Assembly: GCA_028554645.1 (NCBI GenBank)
Contig: JAQOOI010000062.1
Span: 124,001 to 188,000 of the forward strand
Length of the DNA: 64,000 nt
Direction: 5' to 3'
DNA from: Omphalotus guepiniiformis
Lineage: Eukaryota > Basidiomycota > Agaricomycetes > Agaricales > Omphalotaceae
Of the stretch, positions 46,660-58,973 are shown in pieces. The number at the start of each line of letters is the position of its first letter. Position 1 is the first letter of the stretch. Below the pieces are notes generated by a model, which had not been told where the DNA came from, ran no database searches, and worked only from the letters and a program-made list of their open reading frames with translations. The translations under genes and the position numbers were made by a program.

Positions 46660-47111
46660 TCAGAGCGAAGCCGTACAGAACCCGCTGGTTTGCGTTACGA
46701 GCGCCGCGAATGAAGGACACGCAGAACCGGCATTAGTGAAGAGCAGTTCCCCATCGACATTCTACATCGCATACTTCATTAGTACAGGACATCATTTACT
46801 CGTCGCACAAGGCTTACCGCGTAGAGACACCCAGGAGAAAAACCAGGAATTGCTGGCGTGTCGTAGCTACGTAGGGAGTAGGTCAATTAAGTATCTAGTA
46901 TAAGGTCGAGAGATGTTGATATATTGACTTACTTGCACTGTAACGTATTAGACTCCTCTTCTCTAGCCAAAGTAAGCGTTCGAGTGACGCCTTCGAAGAC
47001 GATAGACGGGCTGCACACTGCACAAGTAGCCAGCGGTGCCGCAAAAGCAGTGCCTCCACTGAACGCAGCTGCGACAGCGAGGATAGCGAGTTTAGAGAAA
47101 GCACTGAACAT
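46660..47111 (-). CDS. Small secreted cysteine-containing protein, 109 aa
   Basis: Exons 47111-46933, 46866-46818 and 46761-46660 join in frame. The first 24 or so residues form a signal peptide (FSKLAILAVAAAFSGGTAFA). The mature part has six cysteines (TCAVC, LQC, PGC, SAC, GFC), enough for three disulfides. No known effector or hydrophobin spacing is seen, since hydrophobins have eight cysteines. It is probably an extracellular protein expressed during growth or interaction, but its function is unknown. Confidence 0.7.
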
Positions 47112-48251
47112 GGTGAAGACGCGTAAGACGATTGCAGTGGAGTGGGATCTACTGTAGCGATGGATCGCTTGACGAGGATCCCCAATGAACTCGAGCTTTT
47201 ATACCATTTTGATTTTAAGTTCAGGTGTTAGTTAAGTCAAGGTGAAAATAGGACTTGACAGTGACCCACGATGTTCATGAAGCGTACTAAGCCTTAGCCT
47301 GAGGGCTCCGATGTCAAAGTCAACGCCAGTGAATCTGATGAGCCCTTGCGAATTGTGCCTAGTGCTTGAATAATAGTTCGAACACCTTGGGCAAAGAATG
47401 TACGTGTCAAGGTATCGAATTTAAACCTGCCAACTATGAATGCCAAGACGAAGATGAAAGACATACGAAGATTAAAAAGAACCTTTCATCACCAGCCTCT
47501 ACGGCGTTCGACTGAAATTTGAGAACATGTGACAACAAGGTTCTCCCTCAATCCCCAGTGGCAGTTCCGAATCGTCAGCCGTGCGTTAAAACGGTATTGA
47601 TCTTGCCCTTCGGAGTCAATATATGCTTTACAATCCACGTAAAGTCGATGTATGCCGAACGGCTGAACTGGCATTCCTAGGAAGAAGAAACGAGGGCAGC
47701 ATCCAATGTTATCCGAGGTCTAGTTATAGAGATTCGAATGGAAACAAGTCTCCGGTTTCTGCCAGCTTCGAAATAAGCCGTAGGCAATTGGAACGAATGA
47801 ATGAGTGCAACGCAGCCAAAGCAAGGACACATCATCGGTTTAATGTGAGGAAAAGCTCTGCAAAGAGAGAATCGAATGAAAACGGACGAGTGAACTCAAT
47901 CAATGAGCACATCTCCCTTCCAGTGCACCGAAATCCCTTACAGCCGCAGCTCAGTCCCAAAATCGAAAACGAAAATCCATTCTATTAAATATGTTGAAGG
48001 TTAGCTAATGAGTCATGACTTTCGGGAATAGTAATCAAGAAAGAATTGATGATACAAAAGAAAGCACTGGCATATAAAAATCGTACAACTCTTCCAAATT
48101 CTTCTGTCGTCTCATTTACAACCAACCGCGGTCGTAACATGCTGCCTACATGACCCCTCCCGTGAAGAAGAGTGCATTCCGCGAGACAGTCGGCCGTGTC
48201 TACTTGGGTGGCGGTGTGGGAGGACCTGGGGAGGATATTGTAGCGACTCTT
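47112..48251. other. Intergenic region, no supported gene
   Basis: An open frame at 47623-47988 is polar and lacks a signature; I treat it as non-coding. Otherwise this is upstream DNA of the secreted-protein gene and the 3' side of the proline-rich gene. Confidence 0.45.
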
Positions 48252-49090
48252 TCACAGAGCAGGTGGGGGCGATGGCTCACCGAACAGACCACTCCTAGAA
48301 GGTGGCGCAGGGGAACCAGGTACAGGAGATGCAGCTGTAGCGCGAACAGGAGCAGGCGACATTAACGGATTGGCTGTAATAGAAAAAAAGGCTTGGTCAG
48401 CACGGACGTTTCTGCCCTAATATTCTTCAAAATAGACGTACGTCTCCATTGCGCCCAAGCAGGCATGTTTGGCCGAGGAGGTTCAAGGGGTGGAATGAGA
48501 GACGGTGACGGTGGTGGGGGCGGAGCAATCTTTCCTAGCGACTTTTCCCTGCGCTCTGCTCGTTTGTTTACTGTACGCCAAGCTGGACGAGCAGGTGCCG
48601 GAGGCTCTTCAGGTGGAGGTGGGGCAGCAATTGCCATAGCTTCAGGACCAGGTGGAGGTGGTTCAATCTGACCGAAGGCATATTTTGTTACGAAGATGAG
48701 ACTAGCTCGTCGGCTTCGTTATAGAAGATGCTGATGTACCTTTGGAGTCCATTCCGGAGAATATTCACCACCTGCACCATGTTTCGATTTGACGCTCATG
48801 AGCTCCGCAATTTCGCTGGAGATATTCGAAATTGAGGTGGCAACATCAGGGATCAGAGTGGATAAACAAAAACGAGCAAAACATACTATTGTAGTTGCCG
48901 TCTTTCATCTCTGAGCTTTCCTACTTCAGCTAAAAGTATGCGAACTTCTCCAGCTAGAGCTTTACTGAAATCGTTGAGATATCTAGAGGCGATACACGCA
49001 GTTACAGAAACATGAAATGACAAAGAGATAAACAACCTACTTGGGAGGAGCACCGTTATAACCTGCTTTTCCACCGTTATTCGGGTTCAT
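48252..49090 (-). CDS. Proline-rich protein with N-terminal coiled coil, 189 aa, unknown
   Basis: Five exons (49090-49041, 48982-48887, 48815-48740, 48667-48442 and 48373-48252) join in frame. The start MNPNNGGKAGYNGAPPK is followed by a coiled-coil segment (YLNDFSKALAGEVRILLAEVGKLRDERR, cited in part) and EYSPEWTPK. A long Pro-rich half follows, with two PPPPP-type blocks around a basic stretch (WRTVNKRAERREKSLGK). Such Pro-rich tails often bind SH3, WW or profilin-type partners. I recall no named family. Even codon phase across all four introns argues that it is real. Confidence 0.65.
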
Positions 49091-49943
49091 CACAGGAAGA
49101 AAGAGAAAGAGAAGAAAGATATTCGTCGATGATAGGAGTAGCTGGCTGTAGAAGCTTCAAGGTAGCCTCAAGGACGGGGAGTCGAGGACAACGTTGACCT
49201 GAATAATTATCTGTAGATCGGCCACGAGGCTGACCATAATTAGAAGGAGCCGGAGATACTCTCACGGGACCGGCCGATGCCGTCTGGCATTTGCCGCTTT
49301 GCTTTCAAATTGGCGCTTCAAGCTGAGAGTCTCCTAAGTTAGTTATTATCATCCTGCAGTTCTTGATGCTTGAGAACATAAAACCACCCCTCGCTTCTGT
49401 TATCGTCCCCCAACCAACAAATAGATGCTACGCAGAACTCAGTCGACAAGTGCCTCTCACCGAGCCACCTTCCGACCTCCCACTGAACCATTTCTTGATT
49501 GGTTCTTGACGCGCTTGAAACCGCTTGTATGCGCTTGAAATGCTACACAACGTCAAAAGGACAAGCTCTTACTGCTGAAGTGCGTGTCGTTCATCTCTAA
49601 ATCCTCATATTCTCTAACTAAAATTACAGCAGCACTTTTTGGATATGCCTCTCACCGCTTACTTTGCTGCCCGGTAAACATTTGCGCCTCTGACGCGCTT
49701 GTATGCGCGCGAGATGCTAGAGGAATGCAAATAGGCTCCACTGGCGTCTCCCTGAGCAAGCGAATATCTCAAATTGACATTGGCCGAAGCTTGGAATACG
49801 CGTCTGTGAGTTCATATTTGGCTTCAAGTCTCACACAGGCAACTAGTTCTCGTTTTTTACCAGATGTACGCGTCCCTTTCCACTTGATTCCTTGAGACCA
49901 GATTCATTCCTCACAGCGGTCATAGAACCTCTCTCCGTGGACT
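49091..49943. other. Intergenic region carrying a short repeated motif
   Basis: The word CGCTTGTATGCGC or a close variant with TTGAAA recurs at about 49507-49545 and 49690-49722, and again at about 53652-53680, on the 3' side of both HET genes. No gene is supported. Confidence 0.45.
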
Positions 49944-52236
49944 TCATCCCAGAATTATTTCCTTCCACACAGCTCCATCTCCAAGTGCCTCCTTCAAGTC
50001 TTCCTTCCCAATGGACCCAACTGCTACCCGCTCAGCATATCCATCATGCCAGTCAATAAGCATTGCCATATACCTCCACCCTTCCTCCTCATCGATCCTC
50101 CCATCTTTTGCTCTCTCATCCCTGCCCTCGCAAAGAAGGATGAATTCTCGCTCTAACGGAACCGCATTCTTCTCGACCCAGGCCTTCTGAACTGAAATGG
50201 TTCCTAATTCATGACCCCCTCGGCCGAATATCCCTAGACGGCACCTTGTATGCTTCGGGCCAACGTCCGCTGCCTGACTTGTCGGTGTGTCTAGTCGTAG
50301 CGTCAAGGCGACGGTCCAAAACTGCAAGAATCCTGACCCAGGCTGCTTTGATAGTATATCAACCTCATACTTGGGCGTGCCTTCCTCTAATGTTTTCAAA
50401 GTAGGCTCTGTACGCGAACAATCAAGATCTCCAAACCTTTGCTGCTTTTCGGCTGCCAAATGCTCATAGGTATGAACGAGGATACAATCGCTCGAGTCAT
50501 GGCTGAGCCGATGATACCAGATGACCCATGTCCTCTTTTGAATTGCCTTCTCGATTCGGCGAATGCTGCGGCTGTACCAATCCCATATTCGGGGGAACGA
50601 GCCTCCTTCCCAGCCAGCCCAAGACCAGCTTGGGGAATTAGGCCGCCGAGCCTGGTTAGCGAACGGGCCCCAAAGGAGGAACCAGTCGAAGTATGCTGTT
50701 GGGACTCCATGATATAGATCAGTCTTCAATTTAAAAGAGATTTCCTTCGCGATTCCAGCGAAGGCATTGTATATGTCCGAGTTGAAGGAGAGCGCGCGGG
50801 CAGAGTAGGATTGAACATGACCCTCAAACTCCCCGATGTCATCTGTATTGGGGTTCATGCTGCCCTCACCATCTGCATCTGCGTTGATCTCGAAAGTGTG
50901 CTCTTGCCACTCGCTAGCTTGGCATCGAAAAACCACTTGCCCGCCAATAAACACGAGGGATTTGGTAGCGAAATGCGTCTCTTGATACCTAGAAACGTGT
51001 TAACCATGTTGCATGAGCAAGTGATAGTGGTGGTGAGCGAAGGTTTTCTCACGTCCAACCTCGTTTTTCATAAACTGCATCCTGAAGATAATCCTGCCAT
51101 CTGGTATTGAAAGCCAGCCGAAATCCGGGAGCTATCTCCTCGATAGGCTGGCGTCGTCCTCTAGTCCCTGGATGGACACCAGCAATACCGGCAAAGGCAT
51201 CTGTACTACCTGCCGCAATAATCGCTAGGTATGACGCACTGAATACCAGATCCATCATCTTCATAGTCTGTATTCTTCTGCCTGTATTGTCCGAGTCGTC
51301 CAGGACAATACACAGACTGTCCACCCACATGTACCGCACGCCAACCTCTCTAGTTACCTGCATAGCATCCTTTATCGTCTGGGGTATCTGATTGAAGATC
51401 TCAGGCTTGTACAATGATCCAGGTTCCTCGAGCTCGCCGATGTTCGTGATAGTAGTATTGAAAAATGGTTTCCTACCCCAGACGTAACTCAAAGTCGTGT
51501 ACTGACAACCACTTGGTGGTTTGACGATACAGTTATGCTCCACGTCAATGCATCGGAAATCAGGGACTGCATTTGAATCTGTTGGATGCTGCAATCCCTG
51601 CTCCATTATGAATGGGTTCTTCCCACAAGCATTTTTGTGGTGTGTTGAACAGATTGTCAACCATCTCCGAACGAGGTCGAAGTTAATTCGATCTTCTAAG
51701 ATGGGACGGATGAAGTAGGATGTTGAAGGGATAGGGGAGTCGTTTGCGAGAAGGGTAATCTCTGGAAAGAGGTTGAGGGTACTTGATACGACAAAGCCAC
51801 CCGTGAGCTTTTTCGCATATGGTCTCAGTACTCGAATCTCTGGTACATGGTTCCAAGGTGCTTTTGGATCAGGCTTTGGACCATCGGTATTCCAGCTCAA
51901 CTGAACGAACACAGGCTCACCGTCCTCCAATTCCGGCACCTTATCGCCTCCGAGTGCCTCCAAGATTAAGCGACACAGTGGGCATTTCTCTCTTTTCACG
52001 ATGATGTCTGAAACATTGCCGAAGGAGATGCTGAGCTCGTCGGGCTTGTTTGGCTTATTCCATTCATTGTCGCCTGGTAGAACGACAAATCGCCTTGGAG
52101 TGAGGTTTAACTGCTTGCAGGTGCTGCATAACTCGTTATCGGGATGGGAAACGTCTGCAGGAATAGGAAGTAAAGGGATTGCCTCGGGAACGGGATGAAG
52201 ATTTTGTAAACTCTTCGAATCGCTGCTGAGTTCCAT
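49944..52236 (-). CDS. HET-domain (heterokaryon incompatibility) protein, copy 1
   Basis: Exons 52236-51053 and 50988-49944 join in frame to 742 residues. The N-terminal part has two Cys pairs (CSTCKQL, CPLCRL) and RRFVVLPGD. The HET domain begins at YTTLSYVWG (residues 246-254), continues through QTIKDAMQVTREVGVRYMWVDSLCI (cited in part, about 286-310), and ends near SASYLAIIAAGSTDAFAGI. The C-terminal part carries RRPNSPSWSWAGWEGG, standard in this group. HET proteins trigger cell death on self/non-self contact in ascomycetes; in basidiomycetes the role is less certain. This gene is a tandem paralogue of the one at 54509. Confidence 0.88.
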
Positions 52237-53089
52237 GGGCGCTTTGTATCGAGAGTTGTGATGAGCTCTTGAGAAGGTGAATTATTGACACTGCCAATTT
52301 ATATGAAGATCGACTCTGACATAATTATTGGTCCTGCCACGGACTAGTGACACTCATTGCAGATACAGATAAAGGTCTGATCAATGTCAGGAAGCTAAGT
52401 GACATGTTCAACGCCATGCTATTTATACTTGGTACATACATCATTGTTCCCGGCATCATTTGGAATCGCTCCTTCCGGTTTACAAAACATCTTCCAGAGT
52501 ACGGGTATCCTTTACGAATGGAAGATGCTGGGCAAGAAGAAAATATTCTAGCTTCGCAAGAGCGTTCCTTCTGGATCGACAGAGTTAGGTACATATACAT
52601 TCCTTCCATAGATCATTTCACCATTTATACGGAAACCAAATGCTGAATCAAGGTGACATCCATGTCATCGGACATCCCGTCGAGGCGGTAAATGAGACTC
52701 GTGTTGACCAGGATGCATGATAGCACGGAGTTTACCATCCCCCGACTTGCCTGAGACTTCACGATGCAATCTTCCGGAAAACGCGTTTGAAGCAACATGC
52801 ACTATCTCATTTGATGTCTATCAATCTAATAGTTAGGTCAAGATCTAACGGGGGAAACTCGAACATTTACTTACTCAGCTAGCTTCGTTGAGTAAAGTTG
52901 TTAGACAGCAGCCACGACTCGATTAGAGTTACGGGACAAATAACGGTTGAATCGAGTCTAAGGGTGTATGCGTTACACTGCAAACACAGCTGGGCCACTG
53001 CGATAAGCTTCTCAGGCTCGGTCTGCATGCGCAAGCATTGAAATGTGCCACGGACCGTTGGGGTTGAGGCTTTGAGTCATATAGATTTA
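52237..53089. other. Intergenic region between the HET genes, left part
   Basis: No gene is supported. The open frames (52325-52646 on both strands) are uninformative. This region includes the upstream DNA of HET copy 1. Confidence 0.45.
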
Positions 53090-53340
53090 TCGTTGATCCT
53101 ATCTCGGACAGTCTGAAATCGACCGTAGCTTGGGCTTGACGTCTCGCAGCTTCGGTATGTGCATGTAGTCTGACAAACAAGATGTTCATTCGCTCGAATA
53201 TAGACACAGAATAGTGGGGGAAAACCCGTACCTTCCAATCCTTTCTTCGTACTCCCACCCATACCAGTAGCCATTCCTGCTCCAATTCCTGCAGCACGAC
53301 CCCTCTAGACAGGCTCAGAAGCCCACAGCAACGGAAATAT
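53090..53340 (-). pseudogene. Degraded fragment of the RNI-like LRR gene
   Basis: Two blocks match the LRR gene at the right end of the window. Plus-strand 53225-53340 (GGGAAAACC, CCCACCCATACCAG, TTCCTGCAG, CCACAGCAA) matches 62490-62610 with a run of differences. Plus-strand 53105-53165 (CGTAGCTTGGGCTTGACG, CGCAGCTTCGGTAT) matches 62035-62085. On the minus strand these read TEAARRQAQAT and GAGMATGMGG, against TEAAERQAQAT and TSAGMGGG. The sequence between is mostly gone, so this is a small internal-deletion copy without function. Confidence 0.65.
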
Positions 53341-54508
53341 TGGTGCAATAGTTGCGAGGTTCATGCATTGCCGCGGCATTCATACTCCAAGTGTGTCGGA
53401 GGAAGATACTGCTTGTCGGAAATGCGAATCAGATATGCTGTATTCTCACTGGGAAATGGGCAAAGAACGTACCAATGTACCAGGTGCTTTCATTATAGTT
53501 ACAGGTAAACCCTTGAGCCTCTCAACCGCTATTTCAGATGTTGAGCCTGCCGCCAAACCAGAAATGGAAGGAGCCGCTCACCTCAGCGCTTCTCACTAAA
53601 CCAACACTAAACCTTTGCCCTCCTGCTCAACTATTCAGCGATTCGAGTATCTGACCCGCTTATATACGCTTGAAAAGATGGAGAATATAAAGAAGGTCCT
53701 CTGGTGTCAAGAAAATCTCCCGGCGTGATTGAAGCTTGAAGCTTGAACGCTGATTCGAGGGTCAGAATGACATCTAGGTACGCTATCTTTGCTCAGTGAC
53801 AACGCCAGCAACTAATTATCTTTTGCTACAGAAGTGCTACTATTCTTGAGTAAAGTCATGCTGGTTCTATATTTCCTAAATCTGTAGGCTTGAAAGGCCT
53901 CAAGATAATTGAAGACGGAGTGGATTCCGAACTGGGAAACATGGATGCACTGTATACGTTCGCGGCGAAGTTAGCAGCATTGGTACACCAACCTGAACAT
54001 ATGTCTTCGTGAAGTTGTTCCCAATTTCTTTCCGATCCTCGACGACGCCTCGATCGAGGCAAATTCTTCAAATCATTCTGAGCAATTGTGCCAATGTTTG
54101 GGAATGCATTTCTCAAGTACTTTCGTTATGAATGGATATAAGGGCGCTCTAGGAGGCACGACTTCTTCTCAGATGGCAGCAATACTTTCCGACCTAGGCT
54201 TTGCGCGAGTGTCGCCTCTACAGGTCTCAACGCTTATACTGCTGCTATCCTACGTTCAGACGGAACCTGGAAAGACCTTCTTCAATTAAAATTGGGTGAG
54301 CCACGGTTTTTAACGCTCAAGTCAGCTGCTCATCTACTGATATTGTTCCTGCTGCTCAAGCAGACTTCCTCATCAAACGGTGCGATATATTCTCCTCATA
54401 TTCGGACGGTCATTCACGACACATGGACTGTACTGCTTTCCCTAGACGCATTCGGTCTGGTTCAGGGACAATGCATGCATCCCTTCTCCGCCTGCTATTA
54501 CGACTTTT
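53341..54508. other. Intergenic region between the HET genes, right part
   Basis: It contains the third copy of the CGCTT-ATA-CGCTTGAAA-type motif (about 53652-53680) and no supported gene. Open frames near 54100-54500 lack signatures. Confidence 0.45.
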
Positions 54509-56838
54509 TCATCCCAATATGAATTCCTTCCACACAGCTCCACCCCCAAGTGCCTCCTTCAAGTCCTTCTTCCCAATAGACCCCACTGCTACACGTTCAG
54601 CGTATCCCTCATGCCAGTCAATAAGCATTGCCATATATCTCCACCCCTCCTTATCGTCAATTCTCCCATCCTTTGCCCTCTCATCCCTACCTTCGCACAG
54701 AAGGATGAATTCTCTCTCCACCGGAACCGGATTCTTCTCAATCCAGGTTTTCTGAACTGCAACGGTCCCTAACTCATTCCCGCTTCGGCCGAATATCCCC
54801 AGAGCCCGTTGGTTGCCGCGTAAAAGATGCCGTGAATGCAATTTGCCAAAGTCGTCGGCATTACTTGTCGGGATGTCTAGTCGCAGGCTCAGTGCGATTG
54901 TCCAAAACTGCAAGAATCCGGACCCAGGCTGTTTTGACAGTATGTCAATCTCGTACTCAGGGGTGTCCTTCAAAGTCCTCAAAGAAGGCTCTGTGCGCGA
55001 ACAATCAAGATTTCTGAACTTGCGCTTCTTTTCGGATGTCAAACGCACCAAGCGTTGTGGATCATACTTATGCACAAGGACACAAGAACTCGTCTCGTGG
55101 CTACGCCGATGATACCAGATGACCCATGTCCTCTTCTGAATTGCCTTCTCGATTCGGTGAATGCTGCGATTATACCAATCCCATATTCGGGGAAACGAGC
55201 CTCCTTCCCAGCCGGCCCAAGACCAGCTTGGTGCATTAGGCCGCCGAACCTGGTTGGCAAGCGGGCCCCAAAGGAGGAACCAGTCGAAGTAGGCTGTTGG
55301 AACACCATGGCATAGATCAGTCTTCATTTTGAGTGAAATTTCCTTCGCGATTCCGGCGAATGCATTGTATATGTCAGAGTTTTTGGAAAGCGTTCGCTCA
55401 GAATAGGATTGGATATGACCCTCAAACTCGCCAATGTCATCTAGACCGCGCTGACTCATGCGGCCCTCACCAATTATCTCTGCTTTGGTTTCGAAAGTGT
55501 GCTCTTGCCACTCGCTAGCTTGGCACCGGAAAACGACTTGCCCGCCAATAAATATGAGGGATCGGGTAGCGAAATGCATCTCTTGGTACCTAAACAATGT
55601 GTTAGCTATGAGCTAGAATCACGTGGCGAGAAGCAAGGGGTTTCTCACGTCCAACCCCGTTTATCATAAACTGCGTCCTTGAGAAAATGCTGCCATCTGG
55701 TATTGAAGGCCAGCCGAAATCCAGGGGCTATCTCCTCGATAGGCTGACGTCGTCCTCTCGTCCCTGGACGGACACCAGCGATACCAGCAAATGCATCTGT
55801 ACTACCTGCCGCAATAATCACTAGGTATGCCGCACTGTACACCAGATCCATCATCTTGATTGCTTTCAATTTGTTCTCTTTGTTCTCTTCGTCGTTCTGA
55901 ACAATGCAAAGGCTGTCCACCCACAAATATTGGACACCAACCTCCCTAGTAACTTGCATGGCATCCTTTATCGTCTGGGGTAGTTGGTTTAAAATTTCGG
56001 CCTTGCCCAAGGATTTAGGTTCCTTGAGCTCGCCGATGTTCTCGGCAGTAGTAGTGAAGAATGATCTGCTACCCCAGACGTAACTCAAAGCCGTGTAACG
56101 ACTTCCACTGGGCGGCTCGACAACACAATTCTGATCCACGTCAATGCAACGGAAGTCAGGAACTGCATCTGGGTCTGCTGGATGATGCGATTCATGGTCC
56201 GTTATGAATGGATTTTTCCTACAAACATTTCTGTGGTGCGATGAACAAATTGTCAACCATCTCCGAACAAGGTCGAAATCAACTCGATCTTCTAAAATAG
56301 GACGAACGAAGTAGGATGTTGAAGGGACAGGTGAATCATTTGCGAGAAGGGTAATCTCTGGAAAGAGGTTGATTGATTTGACGTATCCGCCATTTAGCTT
56401 ACTCGCATATGGCACCAACATTCGGATCTCTGGTATGCGGTTCCAAGGTGCTTGTGGATCAGGATTTGGGCCATTGGTACTCCAGCTCAACTCGACATCC
56501 TCCGACTTCGGGACTTTATCTCCTCCTAGCGCCTCCAAGACCAAGCGACACAGCGGGCATGATTTTTTCCTTACAATAATGTCTGTGACATTGCCGAAGG
56601 GAATGCTCGACTCGTCAGTCTGGTTAGGCTTGTTCCCTTCCTTATCGCCTGGTAGAACGACAAATCGCCTCGGATTGAGCTTCAACTGCTTGCAGGTGCT
56701 GCAGAGCTCGTTATCAGGACGGGAAACGTCCGCAGGGACAGGAAGCAAAGCAAGTGGCTTGGGAATGTCATGGAGACTGTCAAGCGAGCTGTGGGAAGAT
56801 GATGATACTGTCTCCCAACTCTCGCTCTCGGATGCCAT
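54509..56838 (-). CDS. HET-domain (heterokaryon incompatibility) protein, copy 2
   Basis: Exons 56838-55649 and 55589-54509 join in frame to 756 residues. The layout and most residues match copy 1: CSTCKQL, CPLCRL, YTALSYVWGSRSFF, VQYLWVDSLCI, STDAFAGIAG and PSWSWAGWEGG. Differences concentrate in the N-terminal leader and in a 10-15-residue insertion before the C-terminal GIFGRSGNELG strand. The intron lies at the identical site (after RGWT). Both copies look intact, so the pair could encode different specificities. Confidence 0.88.
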
Positions 56839-57639
56839 ATTGAATACGTCTTCAAGCTGTTTCCGTTCGAGATGATATGTTCAGGTGCGTCGTCTTTTAG
56901 TGAGCTCTCGAGTTAGCGTATGCAGGTAAAATCGATGCTAACAACATGATATATCATACAACTCTCATTCACATGGAATGCATAATCATTGGTCCTGTCA
57001 AACGTCAAACTCTTATCTGATCAATGTCAGGCGTGAATGCGCTGAGAAATATCTTCGTGTCTCGTATATGCATCTACAGGGAGGATGGAAGGTTGCAGGA
57101 TGCAATATGGGTATAGAACTTCTACCTGGAACCACAGATGGCTTCTGTGGACCAGACCTAATCTGTATGTTCCTATCACAGGTCTTATTAGACTTGAGTT
57201 AGTCTGGGTCTACGGCTATATAATTGATACTACACATTCATTCTCGAGATAGCCGTCCTTCCTATTTCCCTAGACACTGAATGTTGATGCTACCAACTCA
57301 CCCACTTCCTCTTTACCAAGTCAGCGACGAGATGCGTTTTATCACATGCACGACAGCATAGTCTATCTAGCAATCTTTTTTCTACTCGATCGGATTTAGC
57401 CCAAAGAGCGAGTTGAAGTGCACCAATGCGCTTTCCATACACTCAGATTCCTGGGAAGCAACTTTCCGAATATGAAGTAAGACGCGGCTCGTCAGAACAG
57501 AATGGATCACCCTCTCAAACCTGTCTCGCACAAATGAATGTCAAGTTGGCCATAGGAAGAATCAACAATAAACACTTACGAGGCTAAAAGGTTTATTAGA
57601 TCGGGCTTAGTACTAGGAGTAAGTGATAATAATTACTGA
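56839..57639. other. Intergenic region, no gene seen
   Basis: Upstream DNA of HET copy 2 and 3' flank of the DUF6533-like gene; no open frame with a signature. Confidence 0.45.
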
Positions 57640-58973
57640 ATGATGGGGAAAGTCTCACCGTAAGGTGGAGGATGATCAATATATTGAGAAGCGAAAGCCC
57701 TAAGAGGACCATGCACCTTACTCAGGATACAGCACTCTGAATTTAACGGTACAGGGCTCGTACCGAAGAGATATACATAATAGATCATTCCTATGAGAGA
57801 GCACAGTGATACGGAGAGAGTATCATGAGTCCATAGATTAAATCAATAGAGCAGCATGTGTGACATTCCTTCACGGTAAACAGTTCTAGTGAGCTCGGGC
57901 ATACCACCTGAACGGTCTGGACACCATTCTTCTCAGTAAGAGTACAACGCGACGAAAGGTGCAGACATACAGACAGAGATACCCGGAATGAGTATGAGCA
58001 ACAATGAGCCTGCATATGGTGATATAAGTGTACATCCTTCGACGAGAAGAGTGATAGACGCACCGGTGTCAAAGATCATCAGCAGGGCCCAGCAGGCAAG
58101 CAATATACGACTTCCAGCAGCGATGAAGCAACCAAAATGTGGGGCATCAATCGACAGTGGTTGTTTAACTAGAAGAAAAATGGAGTTAGCATACTTATGA
58201 AGTAATACAGGTCAACATACATCTCAATGATCGCAAGAAAATCCCCATAAACACAAAATCAGGTATCCAACAGCTCGCATAGAACATCCATAATCCCAGT
58301 CTTACGGAGAAGGAGTTGTTCCAGATGGCCCATAGCCTGATTGCCAAGATTGCTGGTCAAATGCAGCGTTCACGTGAGGATTCAGCCAACAACAACTTTG
58401 ATCTGGCACTAACTCTCTGAAATTGCGGTACCAATTGCGAAGCCCCCTGTCCAGACGCTGGTAAGCTATGATATTTCGCCGAAGAGTTCTTACATGACGT
58501 CTCACATCCGCTGATTATGTAGTTGACTGAGCAATACGAGACGCTAGGGACGGTTGCGAACTGATCTGGACAGTATTCAGTATTACGGTTCTATGGGGGA
58601 ATATGAAGTCTTAAGCACATACGATAGAGAACCAGACCGACAGTATCAAAAAATGGTAGATATCGCTGAACGATATACAACACCTTCACGACGGTCCACC
58701 TGGAATTCCAAATGAATTCGATTTCAAGACTGAATGTAAGGAAAAAGTCAAAGAGAAAGAGTGTTGCGCTGACGGCTGCAAGCCATGTTAATCGCCAGTG
58801 TCCTTGGTTGCAAGCACTACACACCATCGAAATACTGCAGAAGATGGATATCAGAACCTCGAAGAATGACTGGGGGTTTATAGCTGACTTACTGCTACCA
58901 GCTGGTGGTGTTCCAGTGCTTGCACTAGAGCATCAGTTGCCGCTGCAGGGGTGCCCGCCGTAGTACTGGCCAT
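57640..58973 (-). CDS. DUF6533-like seven-transmembrane protein (ends uncertain)
   Basis: The ATG at 58973 starts MASTTAGTPAAATDAL. Exon 2 (about 58790-58622) carries the DUF6533 core: LAAVSATLFLFDFFLTF, EIEFIW, RWTVVKVLYIVQRYLPFFD. Exon 3 (58565-58494) gives HQFATVPSVSYC. Exon 4 (58352-58221) gives ILAIRLWAIWNN and the membrane segment MFYASCWIPDFVFMGIFL. Exon 5 (58168-58064) gives GSRILLACWALLMIF. The later part includes RTVYREGMSHMLL. The join of exon 1 to exon 2 needs a weak donor (GTCAGC), and the 3' end is not resolved, so coordinates are approximate and the gene might be damaged. These proteins are abundant in Agaricomycetes and have no known function. Confidence 0.6.
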
